From the NCBI GenBank assembly GCA_016790705.1, contig JAEUOT010000050.1:1-64000 (forward strand): a stretch of DNA of 64,000 nt, read 5' to 3'. The position numbers were made by a program, and so were the translations under genes. The notes under the pieces were generated by a model. The model made no database searches and was not told where the DNA came from. It saw only the letters and a list, made by a program, of their open reading frames with translations. Below are positions 9,520 through 18,623 of the stretch, in pieces. How positions within the stretch are numbered: position 1 is the stretch's first letter; each line of letters starts with the position of its first letter. The stretch comes from Hydrogenophaga sp. GTDB taxonomy: Bacteria > Pseudomonadota > Gammaproteobacteria > Burkholderiales > Burkholderiaceae_C.

Positions 9520-10362
9520 TCAATGTCCGGCCTCGGCGGCCTGCTGGTCGGCCAGCACCGAGCCCAGGTAGGCCTCCTGCACCTTGGGGTTCGCGCGCAC
9601 GGCCTCGGGCGTGTCGAAGGCGATCACCTCGCCGTAGACCACCACCGCGATCTTGTCCGCCAGGCCGAACACCACGCCCATGTCGTGCTCCACCGTCAGC
9701 AGCGTCTTGCCCACCGTCACCTCGCGGATCAGGTCGATGAAGCGGCTGGTCTCGCTCTTGCTCATGCCCGCCGTCGGTTCGTCCAGCAGGATCACGTTGG
9801 CCCCGCCACCGATGGTGATGCCTATTTCCAGCGCGCGCTGCTCGGCGTAGGTCAGGTTCATCGCCAGCGTGTCGCGCTTCTTGTCGAGCCGGATCATCCG
9901 CATCAGTTCCTCGGCACGGTCGTTCGCATCGGTCAGGTCGGCCAGGAAACGGAACAGCGTGTAGCGGTAGCCCAGGCTCCAGAGCACGCTGCAGCGCAGG
10001 TTCTCGAACACGCTGAGCTTGGGGAAGATGTTGGTGATCTGGAAGCTGCGCGAGAGGCCCAGGCGGTTGATCTCGAACGGCTTCTTGCCGTCGATGCGCG
10101 TGCCGTTGAGCACCACCTCGCCGCTGGTGGGCGCGAAGCGGCCCGAGATCAGGTTGAACAGCGTGGACTTGCCCGCGCCATTGGGGCCGATGATGGCCAC
10201 GCGCTCGCCGGCGCGCACCGCGAGGTTGGCGCCGCGGATGATCTCGGTCTTGCCGAAGCTCTTGCGCAGGTCCCGCAACTCCAGCGCATAGCCGCCCGCG
10301 TGCACGTGGCTCATGCCCTGATCGAACCGCTCGGGATTCGCGGCGTGGGGTGTGATGCTCAT
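9520..10362 (-). CDS. LivG-type ABC transporter ATP-binding protein
   Basis: A 280-residue ATPase subunit. The start at 10362 (MSITPHAANPERFDQG) overlaps the stop of the LivM-type permease by four bases (ATGA) and fits the family better than an upstream in-frame ATG. Walker A IIGPNGAGKSTLFNLI and Walker B VILLDEPTAGM are visible, and the LivG-specific helical insert contains FRFLADLTDANDRAEEL. The signature motif is weak (NLTYAEQRALEI), as in many LivG proteins. It couples ATP hydrolysis to the LivH/LivM-type permease pair just upstream. Confidence 0.93.
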   Translation of the reverse strand: MSITPHAANPERFDQGMSHVHAGGYALELRDLRKSFGKTEIIRGANLAVRAGERVAIIGPNGAGKSTLFNLISGRFAPTSGEVVLNGTRIDGKKPFEINRLGLSRSFQITNIFPKLSVFENLRCSVLWSLGYRYTLFRFLADLTDANDRAEELMRMIRLDKKRDTLAMNLTYAEQRALEIGITIGGGANVILLDEPTAGMSKSETSRFIDLIREVTVGKTLLTVEHDMGVVFGLADKIAVVVYGEVIAFDTPEAVRANPKVQEAYLGSVLADQQAAEAGH

Positions 10363-11651
10363 TCGGTCTCCCGGCGCTTGATTTCTTTTTCGATGTCGGT
10401 CTGGATGGCCGCCCACTGCTTCAGAAACTGCCGCCGCGCCAGCTCGAAGATCCCCAGGCAGGTCAGCGTCACGAACACCGCGCCGAACCAGGTTGCGCCG
10501 GTCTTCGCGTCCAGCTCCATCCCCAGGTAACGCACGGTGTCACCCATGGCCGCATTGAGCTTGAGGTGATAGATCATCTCCACCATCGATCCGGCGCCGA
10601 GCAACACCAGCGCGGCCGTCACGCCCAGCGCCAGATAGGCCACCCAGATCTCGCGCAGCCGCCCGAACGAGGCCACCCGCAGGTTCATCATGATCAGGCT
10701 GGCGATGCCGCCCGGTGCGTACATCACCATGAACAGGAAGATCAGCCCCAGGTACAGCAACCAGGCCTTGGTCAGCTCCGACAGCAGCACCGCCGCCAGC
10801 ACCATCAGCACGCCGCCGATGATGGGACCGAAGAAGAAGGTTGCCCCGCCCAGGAAGGTGAACAGCAGGTAGCCGCCCGATCGCGCGGCCCCGACGACCT
10901 CGGCCGTCACGATCTCGAAGTTGATGGCGCCCAGTCCGCCCGCGATACCCGCGAAGAAGCCGGCGATCATGAAGGCCAGGTAACGCACCTTCTGGGTGTT
11001 GTAGCCGATGAACTCCACCCGCTCGGGGTTGTCGCGCACGGCGTTGAGGATGCGGCCCAGCGGTGTGCGGGTGAAGGCAAACATCAGCGCCACGCAGACG
11101 AAGGTGTAGACCGCGATCAGGTAGTAGACCTGCACCGGCGGACCGAAGCTGATGCCCATGAAGGGCTCGCCGATCACGCGATTGCCCGAGACGCCCGCCT
11201 CGCCACCAAAGAAGTCCGAGAACATCAGCGACATCGCGAACACCAGCTCCGCCATGCCCAGCGTGATCATGGCAAAGGGCGTGCCCGCCTTCTTGGTGGT
11301 CACGTAACCGAAAAGAATGGCGAAGAACAGACCCGCCAGGCCACCGGCCAGGGGCACCAGACTAACGGGGATCGGCAACTGTCCACCGCTGGCGGCGTTG
11401 AGCGCGTGGATCGCGACATAGGACCCGAGTCCCGAGTAGACGGCGTGGCCGAAACTGAGCATGCCGCCCTGCCCGAGCAGGATGTTGTAGGACAGGCAGG
11501 CGATGATCGCGATGCCCATCTGCGTGAGCATGGTGATGGACAGGTTGCTCGAAAACAGCAGCGGCGCCACGGCAAGCACGATCGCAAACAGCGACCAGAC
11601 GATCCACCGGCCGACGTTCCAGGGTTTGAATTCGTAGTAGGACTTGCTCAT
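10359..11651 (-). CDS. LivM-type ABC transporter permease with C-terminal extension
   Basis: Inner-membrane permease of 430 residues with the LivM core. The EAA-like coupling region is in TPLGRILNAVRDNPERVEFI. About 90 residues follow the usual end: two further hydrophobic segments (YLALGVTAALVLLGAG and GAVFVTLTCLGIFELA) and a charged tail KQWAAIQTDIEKEIKRRETE. This makes it longer than typical 320-380 residue homologues. It begins six bases after the LivH-type gene. The substrate is probably a carboxylate or amino-acid-like compound, unproven. Confidence 0.93.
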   Translation of the reverse strand: MSKSYYEFKPWNVGRWIVWSLFAIVLAVAPLLFSSNLSITMLTQMGIAIIACLSYNILLGQGGMLSFGHAVYSGLGSYVAIHALNAASGGQLPIPVSLVPLAGGLAGLFFAILFGYVTTKKAGTPFAMITLGMAELVFAMSLMFSDFFGGEAGVSGNRVIGEPFMGISFGPPVQVYYLIAVYTFVCVALMFAFTRTPLGRILNAVRDNPERVEFIGYNTQKVRYLAFMIAGFFAGIAGGLGAINFEIVTAEVVGAARSGGYLLFTFLGGATFFFGPIIGGVLMVLAAVLLSELTKAWLLYLGLIFLFMVMYAPGGIASLIMMNLRVASFGRLREIWVAYLALGVTAALVLLGAGSMVEMIYHLKLNAAMGDTVRYLGMELDAKTGATWFGAVFVTLTCLGIFELARRQFLKQWAAIQTDIEKEIKRRETE

Positions 11652-11657
11652 GGTCGC

Positions 11658-12680
11658 TCAACCCTCACGGGTGCCCAGAAGACCCTTGGGCCGGAAGATC
11701 AGGATCAGCACCAGGAAGAGGTACGGCAGGATCGGCGCCACCTGCGACAGTGTGAGCTTGAGCAGCGAACTGTTTTGCGCCGCAGCCGACAGGCTCCAGC
11801 CCAGCTGCTGCGCCACGCTCACGAAGGAATGGTCCAGGCCAACGGCGAAGGTCTGGATGACGCCGATCAGCAGCGAGGCCAGGAAGGCCCCCGAGAGCGA
11901 ACCCATGCCGCCGACCACGACCACCACGAAAATCACCGAACCGACGGTCGACGCCATCGCGGGTTCGGTCACGAATGTGCTGCCGCCGATCACGCCGGCC
12001 AGGCCGGCCAGCCCGGTGCCGGTCCCGAACACCAGCATGAACACGCGCGGCACGTTGTGGCCCAGCGATTCGACCATCTCGGGGTGCGTCAGTGCGGCCT
12101 GAATCACCAGCCCGATGCGGGTGCGGGTGAGCAGCAGCCACAGCGCCACCAGCATCAGCACGGCGATGCCCATCATGAAGGCGCGTGTCGCCGGAAACGG
12201 CGTGCAGATCACACCATCGGCGCTGCAGGCGGCCTGGCCGGCCGCGCCCATCACCACCCGCAAACCATCGGTCGCGTGGTGCACCAGCGTGAACGCCGGC
12301 CCCCGCAACGCCTCGGGCGGCTGGAATTCCACCGCCGTGCGACCCCAGATCAGTTGCACCAGCTCCAGCGCGATGTAGGACAGGCCGAAGGTCACCAGCA
12401 GTTCGGGCACATGACCGAACTTGTGCACCTTGCGCAACGACAGCCGCTCGAACAGGGCGCCCAGCGTCCCCACCACCAACGGCGCGATCACCAGCGCCGG
12501 CCAGAAGCCGAGCACGCCGGTCAGCGTGTAGCCCACATAGGCGCCGACCATGTAGAAACTGGCATGCGCAAAATTGAGCACGCCCATCATGCTGAAGATG
12601 AGCGTCAGCCCCGAGCTCAACATGAACAGCAGCAAGCCGTAGCTCACGCCGTTGAGCATGGAGATGATGAAGAACTCCAT
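11658..12680 (-). CDS. LivH-type ABC transporter permease
   Basis: Inner-membrane permease of 340 residues, starting MEFFIISMLNGVSYGLLLFM. The family features are GVLNFAHASFYMVGAYVGY near residue 33 and the coupling motif TRIGLVIQAALTHPEMVESLG. A periplasmic loop with CSADGVICTPFPATRAF around residues 171-187 is larger than in E. coli LivH. It pairs with the LivM-type gene six bases downstream. Upstream lies a 204-base gap containing a GC-rich repeat before the receptor gene. Confidence 0.93.
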   Translation of the reverse strand: MEFFIISMLNGVSYGLLLFMLSSGLTLIFSMMGVLNFAHASFYMVGAYVGYTLTGVLGFWPALVIAPLVVGTLGALFERLSLRKVHKFGHVPELLVTFGLSYIALELVQLIWGRTAVEFQPPEALRGPAFTLVHHATDGLRVVMGAAGQAACSADGVICTPFPATRAFMMGIAVLMLVALWLLLTRTRIGLVIQAALTHPEMVESLGHNVPRVFMLVFGTGTGLAGLAGVIGGSTFVTEPAMASTVGSVIFVVVVVGGMGSLSGAFLASLLIGVIQTFAVGLDHSFVSVAQQLGWSLSAAAQNSSLLKLTLSQVAPILPYLFLVLILIFRPKGLLGTREG

Positions 12681-12807
12681 GAATGGCCTTTCGAGGGCGA
12701 AACGGTTGGGGAGAAGAAACGATGCAGACCGAGTATGTCCGCACAGGTCACCGGCGTCGCATCATCTCGAGCATCTCTCCGAAGCGAAATGTCTCTGTCG
12801 AGAGCGC

Positions 12808-12887
12808 GGCGGAACCGGCTCCGCCGGGCCGCTCGCGCTGCCCCCTTGAGGGGGCGACGCGCGGCGGCGCGGGGGTGGACTCGTTCA
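12808..12887. repeat. GC-rich interspersed repeat, copy A
   Basis: About 80-bp element starting with GCGGAACCGGCTCCGCCGGG, with a central hairpin CCCCCTTGAGGGGG and a GCGGCGCGGGGG tail. It aligns with copy B at 39271-39347 and, on the opposite strand, with copy C at 59767-59848 inside thiO. Its end reaches the stop codon of the LivK-type receptor gene. It resembles a REP/BOX-like palindromic element; with strong secondary structure and this position it may act in 3' end processing or termination. Confidence 0.75.
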
Positions 12888-14117
12888 GCCCGGCCGCTTC
12901 ATCTGGCAGCTCGTCGGCGTGCTCGACACGTAGGACGGGAATTCCTTGACCGGCGCCAGCGTCATGCCGGTGTTCTCCGGGCTGTAGGGATACTTCTTGT
13001 CGGCCTTCTGCCAGACCGTCAGGTACAGCGGCTGCTGCAACTGGTGGTCCAGCTTGCGGACCTCGACCTCGCCGTTGTAGTTGGCAACTTTCAGGCCCTC
13101 CATCGCCGCCGCCACCTTGACCGGATCGGACGATTTGGCCTTGGCGATTGCGTTGCTCAGCACGTTCAACGCGCTCGGGATGGCGCCGGTGAACATGTCG
13201 TCGTTGTACTTGGCCTTGAAGTCGGCCATCCACTGACCCATCTGGCCGCCCATGTTGTAGTGGGAGTACGCGACCTGGAACACGCGGCCTTCACCGCCCG
13301 TGCCCAGCGCGGTGGGCGTGCCCGTCACGCCGGTGTAGTAGGTGTAGAACTTGCCGGTGTAGCCGCCTTCGTTGGCGGCCTTGACCAGCAGCGCCAGGTC
13401 GGAGCCCCAGTTGCCGGTGATGACCGTGTCGGCGCCCGAGGCCTTGACCTTGGCGATGTAGGGCGCGAAGTCCCGCACCTGGGCCAGCGGGTGCAGATCC
13501 TCGCCGACGATCTGCACATCCGGCCGCTTGCGCCCGAGGTTCTCCTTGGCGAACTTGGCGACCTGCTGACCGTGCGAGTAGTTCTGGTTGAGCAGATAGA
13601 CCTTCTTGACGTCCTTCTGGTCCTTCATGAAGGTCGTCATCGCCTCCATCTTCATCGAGGTGTCGGCGTCGAAGCGGAAGTGCCAGTAGCTGCACTTGCT
13701 GTTGGTGAAGTCGGGGTCGACCGCAGCGTAGTTCAGGAAGATCACTTCCTTGCCGGGATTGCGTTCGTTGTGTTTGTTGATCGCATCGATCAGCGCGCCG
13801 GCGACCGAGGAGCCGTTGCCCTGCGCGATGTAGCGCACGCCCTGATCCAGCGCAGCCTTCAGCGCGTTCAGGCTTTCCGCCGGGCTGAGCTTGTTGTCGA
13901 AGGCCACGATCTCGTACTTCACGCCCGCCGGATTGCTGGCACTGAACTTGTCGGCAAAAAACTGCCAGCTGCGCATCTGGTTCAGCCCCAGCGGCCCCAT
14001 CAGGCCGGTCTGGGGATCGATCAGCGCGATCTTGACGGTCTCACCCTTCTGGGCGTGAGCGCCACCAAGGGCCAGAAGCAGGGCGGCGGCGGCAACAGAC
14101 TGATGGGCAAACTTCAC
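12885..14117 (-). CDS. LivK-type periplasmic substrate-binding protein
   Basis: A 410-residue receptor for the ABC importer encoded just downstream. The signal peptide is MKFAHQSVAAAALLLALGGA followed by HAQ, with a cut after AQ. The mature protein begins KGETVKIALIDPQTGLMGPL, a type I periplasmic binding fold as in leucine/isoleucine/valine receptors. Length and fold match the HAAT receptor family; several Burkholderiales members bind aromatic or dicarboxylic acids, so the ligand is open. Its stop codon abuts repeat copy A. The 160 bases upstream show no confident promoter. Confidence 0.92.
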   Translation of the reverse strand: MKFAHQSVAAAALLLALGGAHAQKGETVKIALIDPQTGLMGPLGLNQMRSWQFFADKFSASNPAGVKYEIVAFDNKLSPAESLNALKAALDQGVRYIAQGNGSSVAGALIDAINKHNERNPGKEVIFLNYAAVDPDFTNSKCSYWHFRFDADTSMKMEAMTTFMKDQKDVKKVYLLNQNYSHGQQVAKFAKENLGRKRPDVQIVGEDLHPLAQVRDFAPYIAKVKASGADTVITGNWGSDLALLVKAANEGGYTGKFYTYYTGVTGTPTALGTGGEGRVFQVAYSHYNMGGQMGQWMADFKAKYNDDMFTGAIPSALNVLSNAIAKAKSSDPVKVAAAMEGLKVANYNGEVEVRKLDHQLQQPLYLTVWQKADKKYPYSPENTGMTLAPVKEFPSYVSSTPTSCQMKRPG

Positions 14118-14278
14118 GTGAGGTCTCCTGAAGGAAGTGAAGCTGTCAGCGTAGCGCTGCCCTTGTGCGGGGCGCTCAGGGAATGCCCTAGGCGCTATCG
14201 CACAGGCGACTCTGCTTTCAGTTCCGTAGCACAGGTGACAGATTCGGGACGGTGTTTGCAGGTGGGCTCCGAGTTAAA

Positions 14279-14297
14279 TATAATGATAATCAATGTC
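14279..14297. promoter_or_regulatory. Fur box upstream of cupredoxin-FTR1 operon
   Basis: TATAATGATAATCAATGTC matches 16 of 19 positions of the classical Fur consensus GATAATGATAATCATTATC. It lies 44 bases before the cupredoxin start in an AT-rich island. It could also reach the divergent receptor gene, whose start is 162 bases away. It predicts repression by Fur with iron. Confidence 0.85.
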
Positions 14298-14340
14298 ATT
14301 TACATGCGACATTTGCCCCCTCTCCTCAAGGAACGCCACC

Positions 14341-14667
14341 ATGAAATTCGCCCTTGCCACCCTGGCCCTTTTCGCCGCCTCCGCTGCGACAGCCGCAGAC
14401 GATGTGATCACGCTGACCATCGACAACCACGTCTTCTCGCCCAAGGAGGTCAAGGTGCCTGCCGGCAAGAAGTTTGACCTCAAGGTCGTCAACAACGATG
14501 CGACGCCGGCCGAGTTCGAGAGCAAGCCGCTGAGCCGGGAGAAGGTCATTCCGGGCAAGTCCTCGGTCGTCGTGCACCTTGGCCCGCTCAAGCCTGGCCG
14601 CTACAACTTCGTGGAAGAGTTCCATGAAAAGCAGGCCGGTGCGCAGGGCACCATCGTCGCCGAATAA
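14341..14667 (+). CDS. periplasmic cupredoxin-domain protein of iron uptake (FtrB/EfeO-cupredoxin-like)
   Basis: A 108-residue secreted protein. The start at 14341 is preceded by AAGGAA and opens a clear signal peptide, MKFALATLALFAASAATAAD; an upstream ATG at 14293 lies inside the Fur box and was rejected. The mature part VITLTIDNHVFSPKEVKVPA and the ending PLKPGRYNFVEEFHEKQAGA match the cupredoxin domain found in EfeO and FtrB. It likely binds copper or iron and feeds ferrous/ferric iron to the FTR1 permease 30 bases downstream. Confidence 0.88.
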   Translation: MKFALATLALFAASAATAADDVITLTIDNHVFSPKEVKVPAGKKFDLKVVNNDATPAEFESKPLSREKVIPGKSSVVVHLGPLKPGRYNFVEEFHEKQAGAQGTIVAE

Positions 14668-14697
14668 CCAGACCGCCCTTCCGACCGGAGCCGCTCC

Positions 14698-15540
14698 ATG
14701 TTCGCTGCCGCCATCATCGTCTTTCGCGAATCGCTCGAGGCCGCCCTCATCATCGGCGTGATGGCGGCCGCCACGCGCGGCATTCCCCGGCGCGAACGCT
14801 GGATCGTGGGAGGACTGGTCGCCGGCCTGCTGGGCGCGGTGGCGGTTGCTTCCAGCATGAGCGCGATGTCCGAGTGGGCCGGCGGCGCCGGACAAGAACT
14901 GTTCAACGCCGGTGTGCTGACGCTGGCCGTCTGCATGCTGGCCTGGCACAACATCTGGATGTCCACCTATGGCCGCGAAATGGCGATGAACGTGAAGGGC
15001 ATGGTCAACGCCATCCACAACGGCAGCAAGGCGCAATCGGCCATCTTCCTTGTCGTGGCGCTGGCCGTGCTGCGCGAAGGCGCAGAAACCGTGCTGTTCC
15101 TCTACGGCGTGGCGACCAGCAGCGAAACCGGCTTGCGCGACACACTGGCCGGTGGCGCCGCCGGCATCGTGGCCGGGGCGCTCGTTGGCGGCCTGTTGTA
15201 TGCCGGCCTGCTGCGCATTCCGCTCAAGTGGTTCTTCTTCGCCGCCGGCGTGCTGGTGCTGCTGCTGGCCGCCAGCATGGCATCACAGGTGGCGAGACTG
15301 CTGGTGCAGGCCGACCTGCTGCCCAGCCTGGCGACGCCGCTGTGGGACACCAGCGACCTGCTGTCCGACGCATCGGCGCTCGGCACCGTGCTGCACGGCC
15401 TGATCGGCTACGACCCACAGCCGTCGGGCATGCAGATGGTGTTCTACGCCGTCACGCTGGTCACGATCGCCAGCGGCATGTGGCTCGTGAGCCGACGGGA
15501 GGCCACGAGCCCCCGTGGTCAGAGCCCTGGCAACTTGTAG
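14698..15540 (+). CDS. FTR1-family high-affinity iron permease (FtrC/EfeU-like)
   Basis: Inner-membrane permease of 280 residues with about seven hydrophobic segments. Both iron-binding REXXE motifs are present: VFRESLEAALIIGV near residue 8 and VLREGAETVLFLYG near residue 123. It follows the cupredoxin gene by 30 bases under the same Fur box. In the FtrABCD systems of Bordetella and Brucella a P19 protein (FtrA) and a ferredoxin-like protein (FtrD) accompany it; neither is here. Its 3' end overlaps the convergent acyl-CoA ligase by 22 bases. Confidence 0.93.
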   Translation: MFAAAIIVFRESLEAALIIGVMAAATRGIPRRERWIVGGLVAGLLGAVAVASSMSAMSEWAGGAGQELFNAGVLTLAVCMLAWHNIWMSTYGREMAMNVKGMVNAIHNGSKAQSAIFLVVALAVLREGAETVLFLYGVATSSETGLRDTLAGGAAGIVAGALVGGLLYAGLLRIPLKWFFFAAGVLVLLLAASMASQVARLLVQADLLPSLATPLWDTSDLLSDASALGTVLHGLIGYDPQPSGMQMVFYAVTLVTIASGMWLVSRREATSPRGQSPGNL

Positions 15541-17162
15541 TCCGCGAGCTGCTGGCGCAGATTCATCTTCTGCATCTTGCCGGTCGCTCCCAACGGGATG
15601 GCGTCGACGAACACCACATCGTCCGGCACCTGCCACTTGGCGATCTTGCCCTCGTAGAAGGCCAGCAGCTCTTCGCGCGACACCTCGGTGTTCGGCTTCT
15701 TGACGACGACAACGATCGGCCGCTCGTCCCACTTGGGATGCTTCATGCCGATGCACGCGGCCATCGCCACCGCCGGGTGCGCCATCGCAATGTTTTCCAC
15801 GTCGATGGAGCTGATCCACTCGCCACCGGACTTGATCACGTCCTTGCTGCGGTCGGTGATCTGCATGAACCCGTCGGCGTCGATCGTCGCCACGTCGCCG
15901 GTGGGGAACCAGCCGCGACCGGCCTTGTCGTACTGCAAGGGGTCACCGCCTTCGCCCTTGAAGTAGCTGGAGATGATCCAGGGGCCACGCACCAGCAGGT
16001 CACCATAGGCCTTGCCGTCCCAGGGCAGCTCGTCGCCGTCGTCATTGATGATCTTCATGTCGACACCGAACACGCTGCGGCCCTGCTTCAGGCGCACCTT
16101 GAGCTTCTCGTCCGCAGGCAGCACCACCTGCGCATTCTTGAGCGTGCAGACCGTGCCCAGCGGCGACATCTCGGTCATGCCCCAGGCGTGCAGCACCTCG
16201 ACGCCATACTGGTCGTTGAACGCGTTGATCATGGCCGGCGGGCAAGCCGATCCGCCGATCACGGTGCGCACCAGCGTGCTGAATTTCAGACCGTTGCTCT
16301 GCATGTGCCCCAGCAGCATCTGCCAGACCGTCGGCACACCGGCCGCCATGGTGACCTTCTCGCCTTCGATCAGTTCGTAGACCGACTTGCCGTCCAGCGC
16401 CGGGCCGGGGAAGACCAGCTTGCAGCCCACCGCTGCCGCCGAGTACGGCAGACCCCAGGCGTTGACGTGGAACATGGGCACGACGGGGAGGATCGAGTCG
16501 CGCGCCGAACAACCCAGGGCATCGGGCAGCGCCGCGCCGTAGGCGTGCAGCAGGGTCGAGCGGTGCGAGTACACGGCGCCCTTGGGGTTGCCGGTGGTGC
16601 CGCTGGTGTAGCACATGCTCGACGCGCAGTTTTCGTCGAACTCGGGCCAGTTGTACGCGTCGTCCTGACCACTGATCCAGGCTTCGTAGCTCTTGAGGTT
16701 CGGGATGCCCGAGTCGGCGGGCAGCTTGTCCGCGTCGCACAGCGCGATCCAGTGTTTGACGCCGGGACACTTGCTCCACACCGCCTGCACCAGCGGCAGG
16801 AAGCTCATGTCGAAGCACATGGCGCGGTCGTCGGCGTGGTTGACGATCCAGACCAGTTGTTCGGGGTGCAGGCGCGGGTTGAGCGTGTGCAGCACGCGCC
16901 CCGAACCGCTGACGCCGAAGTACAGCTCAAGGTGGCGATAGCCGTTCCAGGCCAGGGTCCCCACGCGCTCGCCAAATCCCAGGTGCAGACTGTCCAGCGC
17001 ATTGGCCACCCGACGCGCACGCGACGCGACCTGACCCCAGGTGGTGCGATGGATGTCGCCTTCCACACGGCGCGACACGATCTCGGTGCTGTGATGGTGA
17101 CGGTCCGCGTGCACGATGAGGTTGGAAATCAGCAGCGGTTGGCTTTGCATCTGGCCCAGCAT
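15519..17162 (-). CDS. AMP-dependent acyl-CoA ligase (medium-chain / DmdB-like)
   Basis: A 547-residue adenylate-forming ligase that activates a fatty or related acid to its CoA thioester with ATP. The P-loop-like motif [19 protein letters not shown] lies near residue 190, and A8/A10 regions include [20 protein letters not shown] and [17 protein letters not shown] with the catalytic Lys. The opening [20 protein letters not shown] is typical of the branch including 3-methylthiopropionyl-CoA ligase. A palindrome shared with the fadB-like operon lies 26 bases upstream, so it probably supplies acyl-CoA to that pathway. Confidence 0.92.
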   Translation of the reverse strand: MLGQMQSQPLLISNLIVHADRHHHSTEIVSRRVEGDIHRTTWGQVASRARRVANALDSLHLGFGERVGTLAWNGYRHLELYFGVSGSGRVLHTLNPRLHPEQLVWIVNHADDRAMCFDMSFLPLVQAVWSKCPGVKHWIALCDADKLPADSGIPNLKSYEAWISGQDDAYNWPEFDENCASSMCYTSGTTGNPKGAVYSHRSTLLHAYGAALPDALGCSARDSILPVVPMFHVNAWGLPYSAAAVGCKLVFPGPALDGKSVYELIEGEKVTMAAGVPTVWQMLLGHMQSNGLKFSTLVRTVIGGSACPPAMINAFNDQYGVEVLHAWGMTEMSPLGTVCTLKNAQVVLPADEKLKVRLKQGRSVFGVDMKIINDDGDELPWDGKAYGDLLVRGPWIISSYFKGEGGDPLQYDKAGRGWFPTGDVATIDADGFMQITDRSKDVIKSGGEWISSIDVENIAMAHPAVAMAACIGMKHPKWDERPIVVVVKKPNTEVSREELLAFYEGKIAKWQVPDDVVFVDAIPLGATGKMQKMNLRQQLADYKLPGL

Positions 17163-17187
17163 GGGATATCTCCTGTGTTTGTCGAAA

Positions 17188-17207
17188 AAAAGAACGGTCG
17201 TTCGTTT
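17188..17207. promoter_or_regulatory. candidate TetR-type operator upstream of acyl-CoA ligase
   Basis: AAAAGAACGGTCGTTCGTTT is an imperfect 20-bp palindrome with pairing arms GAACG/CGTTC and outer AAA/TTT. It matches the site at 8745-8764 at 18 of 20 positions. It lies 26 bases before the ligase start and about 80 before msrB on the other strand, so it could touch both promoters. Confidence 0.65.
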
Positions 17208-17286
17208 ATAAACCCCACATCATGCCTGAAACCGGTCGACGACGACAATGCGTCCTGACCCGAAGCCACCGCAAGGAGACCCGCGC

Positions 17287-17706
17287 ATGAGCCAGTTCCC
17301 GATCCAGAAAACCGAGGCCGAGTGGCGCGAGCTGCTCGTAGAGAAAGGCGCTGAAGCCGCCGCCTTCCAGGTCACGCGGCACGCCCACACCGAGCGCCCC
17401 TTCACCGGCAAGTACGAGCAGGTCTGGGCCGACGGCAGCTACCACTGCATCTGCTGCGGCAACCACCTGTTCGACTCCGGCACCAAGTTCGACGCCGGCT
17501 GCGGCTGGCCCAGCTTCTGGAAAGCCATCCCCGGTGCCATCACCGAAATCACCGACCGCAGCCACGGCATGGTGCGCACGGAAACCGTGTGCAGCCAGTG
17601 TGGCGCCCACCTCGGCCATGTATTCGAGGACGGCCCGGCGCCCAGCGGACTGCGATACTGCATGAACTCCGCCTCCATCGACCTTCAACCCAAGGACCCG
17701 ACATGA
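17287..17706 (+). CDS. msrB: peptide-methionine (R)-S-oxide reductase MsrB
   Basis: A 139-residue enzyme that reduces methionine-R-sulfoxide in proteins using thioredoxin. Zinc ligands appear as CICCGNHLF and [15 protein letters not shown]; the catalytic Cys is in RYCMNSASI near the C-terminus. The start at 17287 is preceded by AAGGAGAC and gives the family N-terminus [17 protein letters not shown]. The stop overlaps the cysteine synthase start (ATGA at 17703), giving a sulfur/redox operon msrB-cysM-slyX. Confidence 0.96.
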   Translation: MSQFPIQKTEAEWRELLVEKGAEAAAFQVTRHAHTERPFTGKYEQVWADGSYHCICCGNHLFDSGTKFDAGCGWPSFWKAIPGAITEITDRSHGMVRTETVCSQCGAHLGHVFEDGPAPSGLRYCMNSASIDLQPKDPT

Positions 17707-18623
17707 AAGCCCAGAACATCCTCCAGACCATCGGCGGCACGCCGCACGTCCGCATCAACCGTCTCTTCGCCGGCGCCAGCCAGCAGGTCTGGATCAAGTC
17801 CGAACGCAGCAACCCGGGCGGTTCGATCAAGGACCGCATCGCACTGTCGATGGTCGAGGACGCGGAAGCGTCTGGCGCCCTCAAGCCGGGCGGCACCATC
17901 GTCGAGCCCACCTCGGGCAACACCGGCATCGGCCTGGCCATGGTGGCCGCCGTCAAGGGCTACAAGCTGGTCCTCGTCATGCCCGACAGCATGAGCGTTG
18001 AACGCCGCCGCCTGATGCTGGCCTACGGCGCGACCTTCGATCTGACCCCGCGCGAGAAGGGCATGAAGGGCGCCATCGCCCGCGCCGAAGAAATCGTTGC
18101 CAGCACGCCCGGCGCCTGGATGCCGCAGCAGTTCAACAACCCGGCCAACATCGCGGTGCACGTGCGCACCACGGCGCAGGAAATCATCGCCGACTTCCCG
18201 GAAGGCCTGGACGTGCTGATCACCGGCGTCGGCACCGGCGGTCACCTCAGCGGCTGCGCGCAGGTGCTCAAAGCGAAGTGGCCCAATCTCAAGGTGTTCG
18301 CGGTCGAGCCGGTCGCCTCCCCCGTGATCTCGGGCGGCAGCCCCGCGCCCCACCCGATCCAGGGCATCGGCGCCGGCTTCATCCCCGGCAACCTCAAGAC
18401 CGAGCTGCTGGACGGTGTCATTCAGGTCGACGCCGAGCCCGCCCGCGAGATGGCCCGCCGCTGCGCGCGCGAAGAAGGCATGCTGGTCGGCATCTCGTCG
18501 GGTGCGACGCTGCAAGCCATCGCCCAGAAGCTGCCCGAACTGCCCGCCGGCGCCAAGGTCCTGGGCTTCAACTACGACACCGGCGAGCGCTACCTCTCGG
18601 TCGAAGGCTTCCTGCCCGCATGA
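17703..18623 (+). CDS. cysM: PLP-dependent cysteine synthase (O-acetylserine sulfhydrylase)
   Basis: A 306-residue enzyme making cysteine from O-acetylserine and sulfide or thiosulfate. The PLP lysine is in [16 protein letters not shown] near residue 42; the phosphate loop is [10 protein letters not shown], and the substrate loop is [13 protein letters not shown]. The ATG overlaps the msrB stop. Length and motifs fit the CysK/CysM family; which of the two isoforms it is cannot be settled by eye, so the symbol is provisional. Confidence 0.92.
   Translation: MKAQNILQTIGGTPHVRINRLFAGASQQVWIKSERSNPGGSIKDRIALSMVEDAEASGALKPGGTIVEPTSGNTGIGLAMVAAVKGYKLVLVMPDSMSVERRRLMLAYGATFDLTPREKGMKGAIARAEEIVASTPGAWMPQQFNNPANIAVHVRTTAQEIIADFPEGLDVLITGVGTGGHLSGCAQVLKAKWPNLKVFAVEPVASPVISGGSPAPHPIQGIGAGFIPGNLKTELLDGVIQVDAEPAREMARRCAREEGMLVGISSGATLQAIAQKLPELPAGAKVLGFNYDTGERYLSVEGFLPA

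Noticed and set aside
14293..14340. Upstream ATG giving a longer cupredoxin protein
   Set aside because: It lies inside the Fur box and would bury the signal peptide; the ATG at 14341 has a ribosome-binding site.
10566..14477. Plus-strand frame of 1303 codons opposite the liv-type genes
   Set aside because: Antisense artefact: it spans three clear transporter genes and intergenic regions, with His/Gln/Arg runs and no domain.
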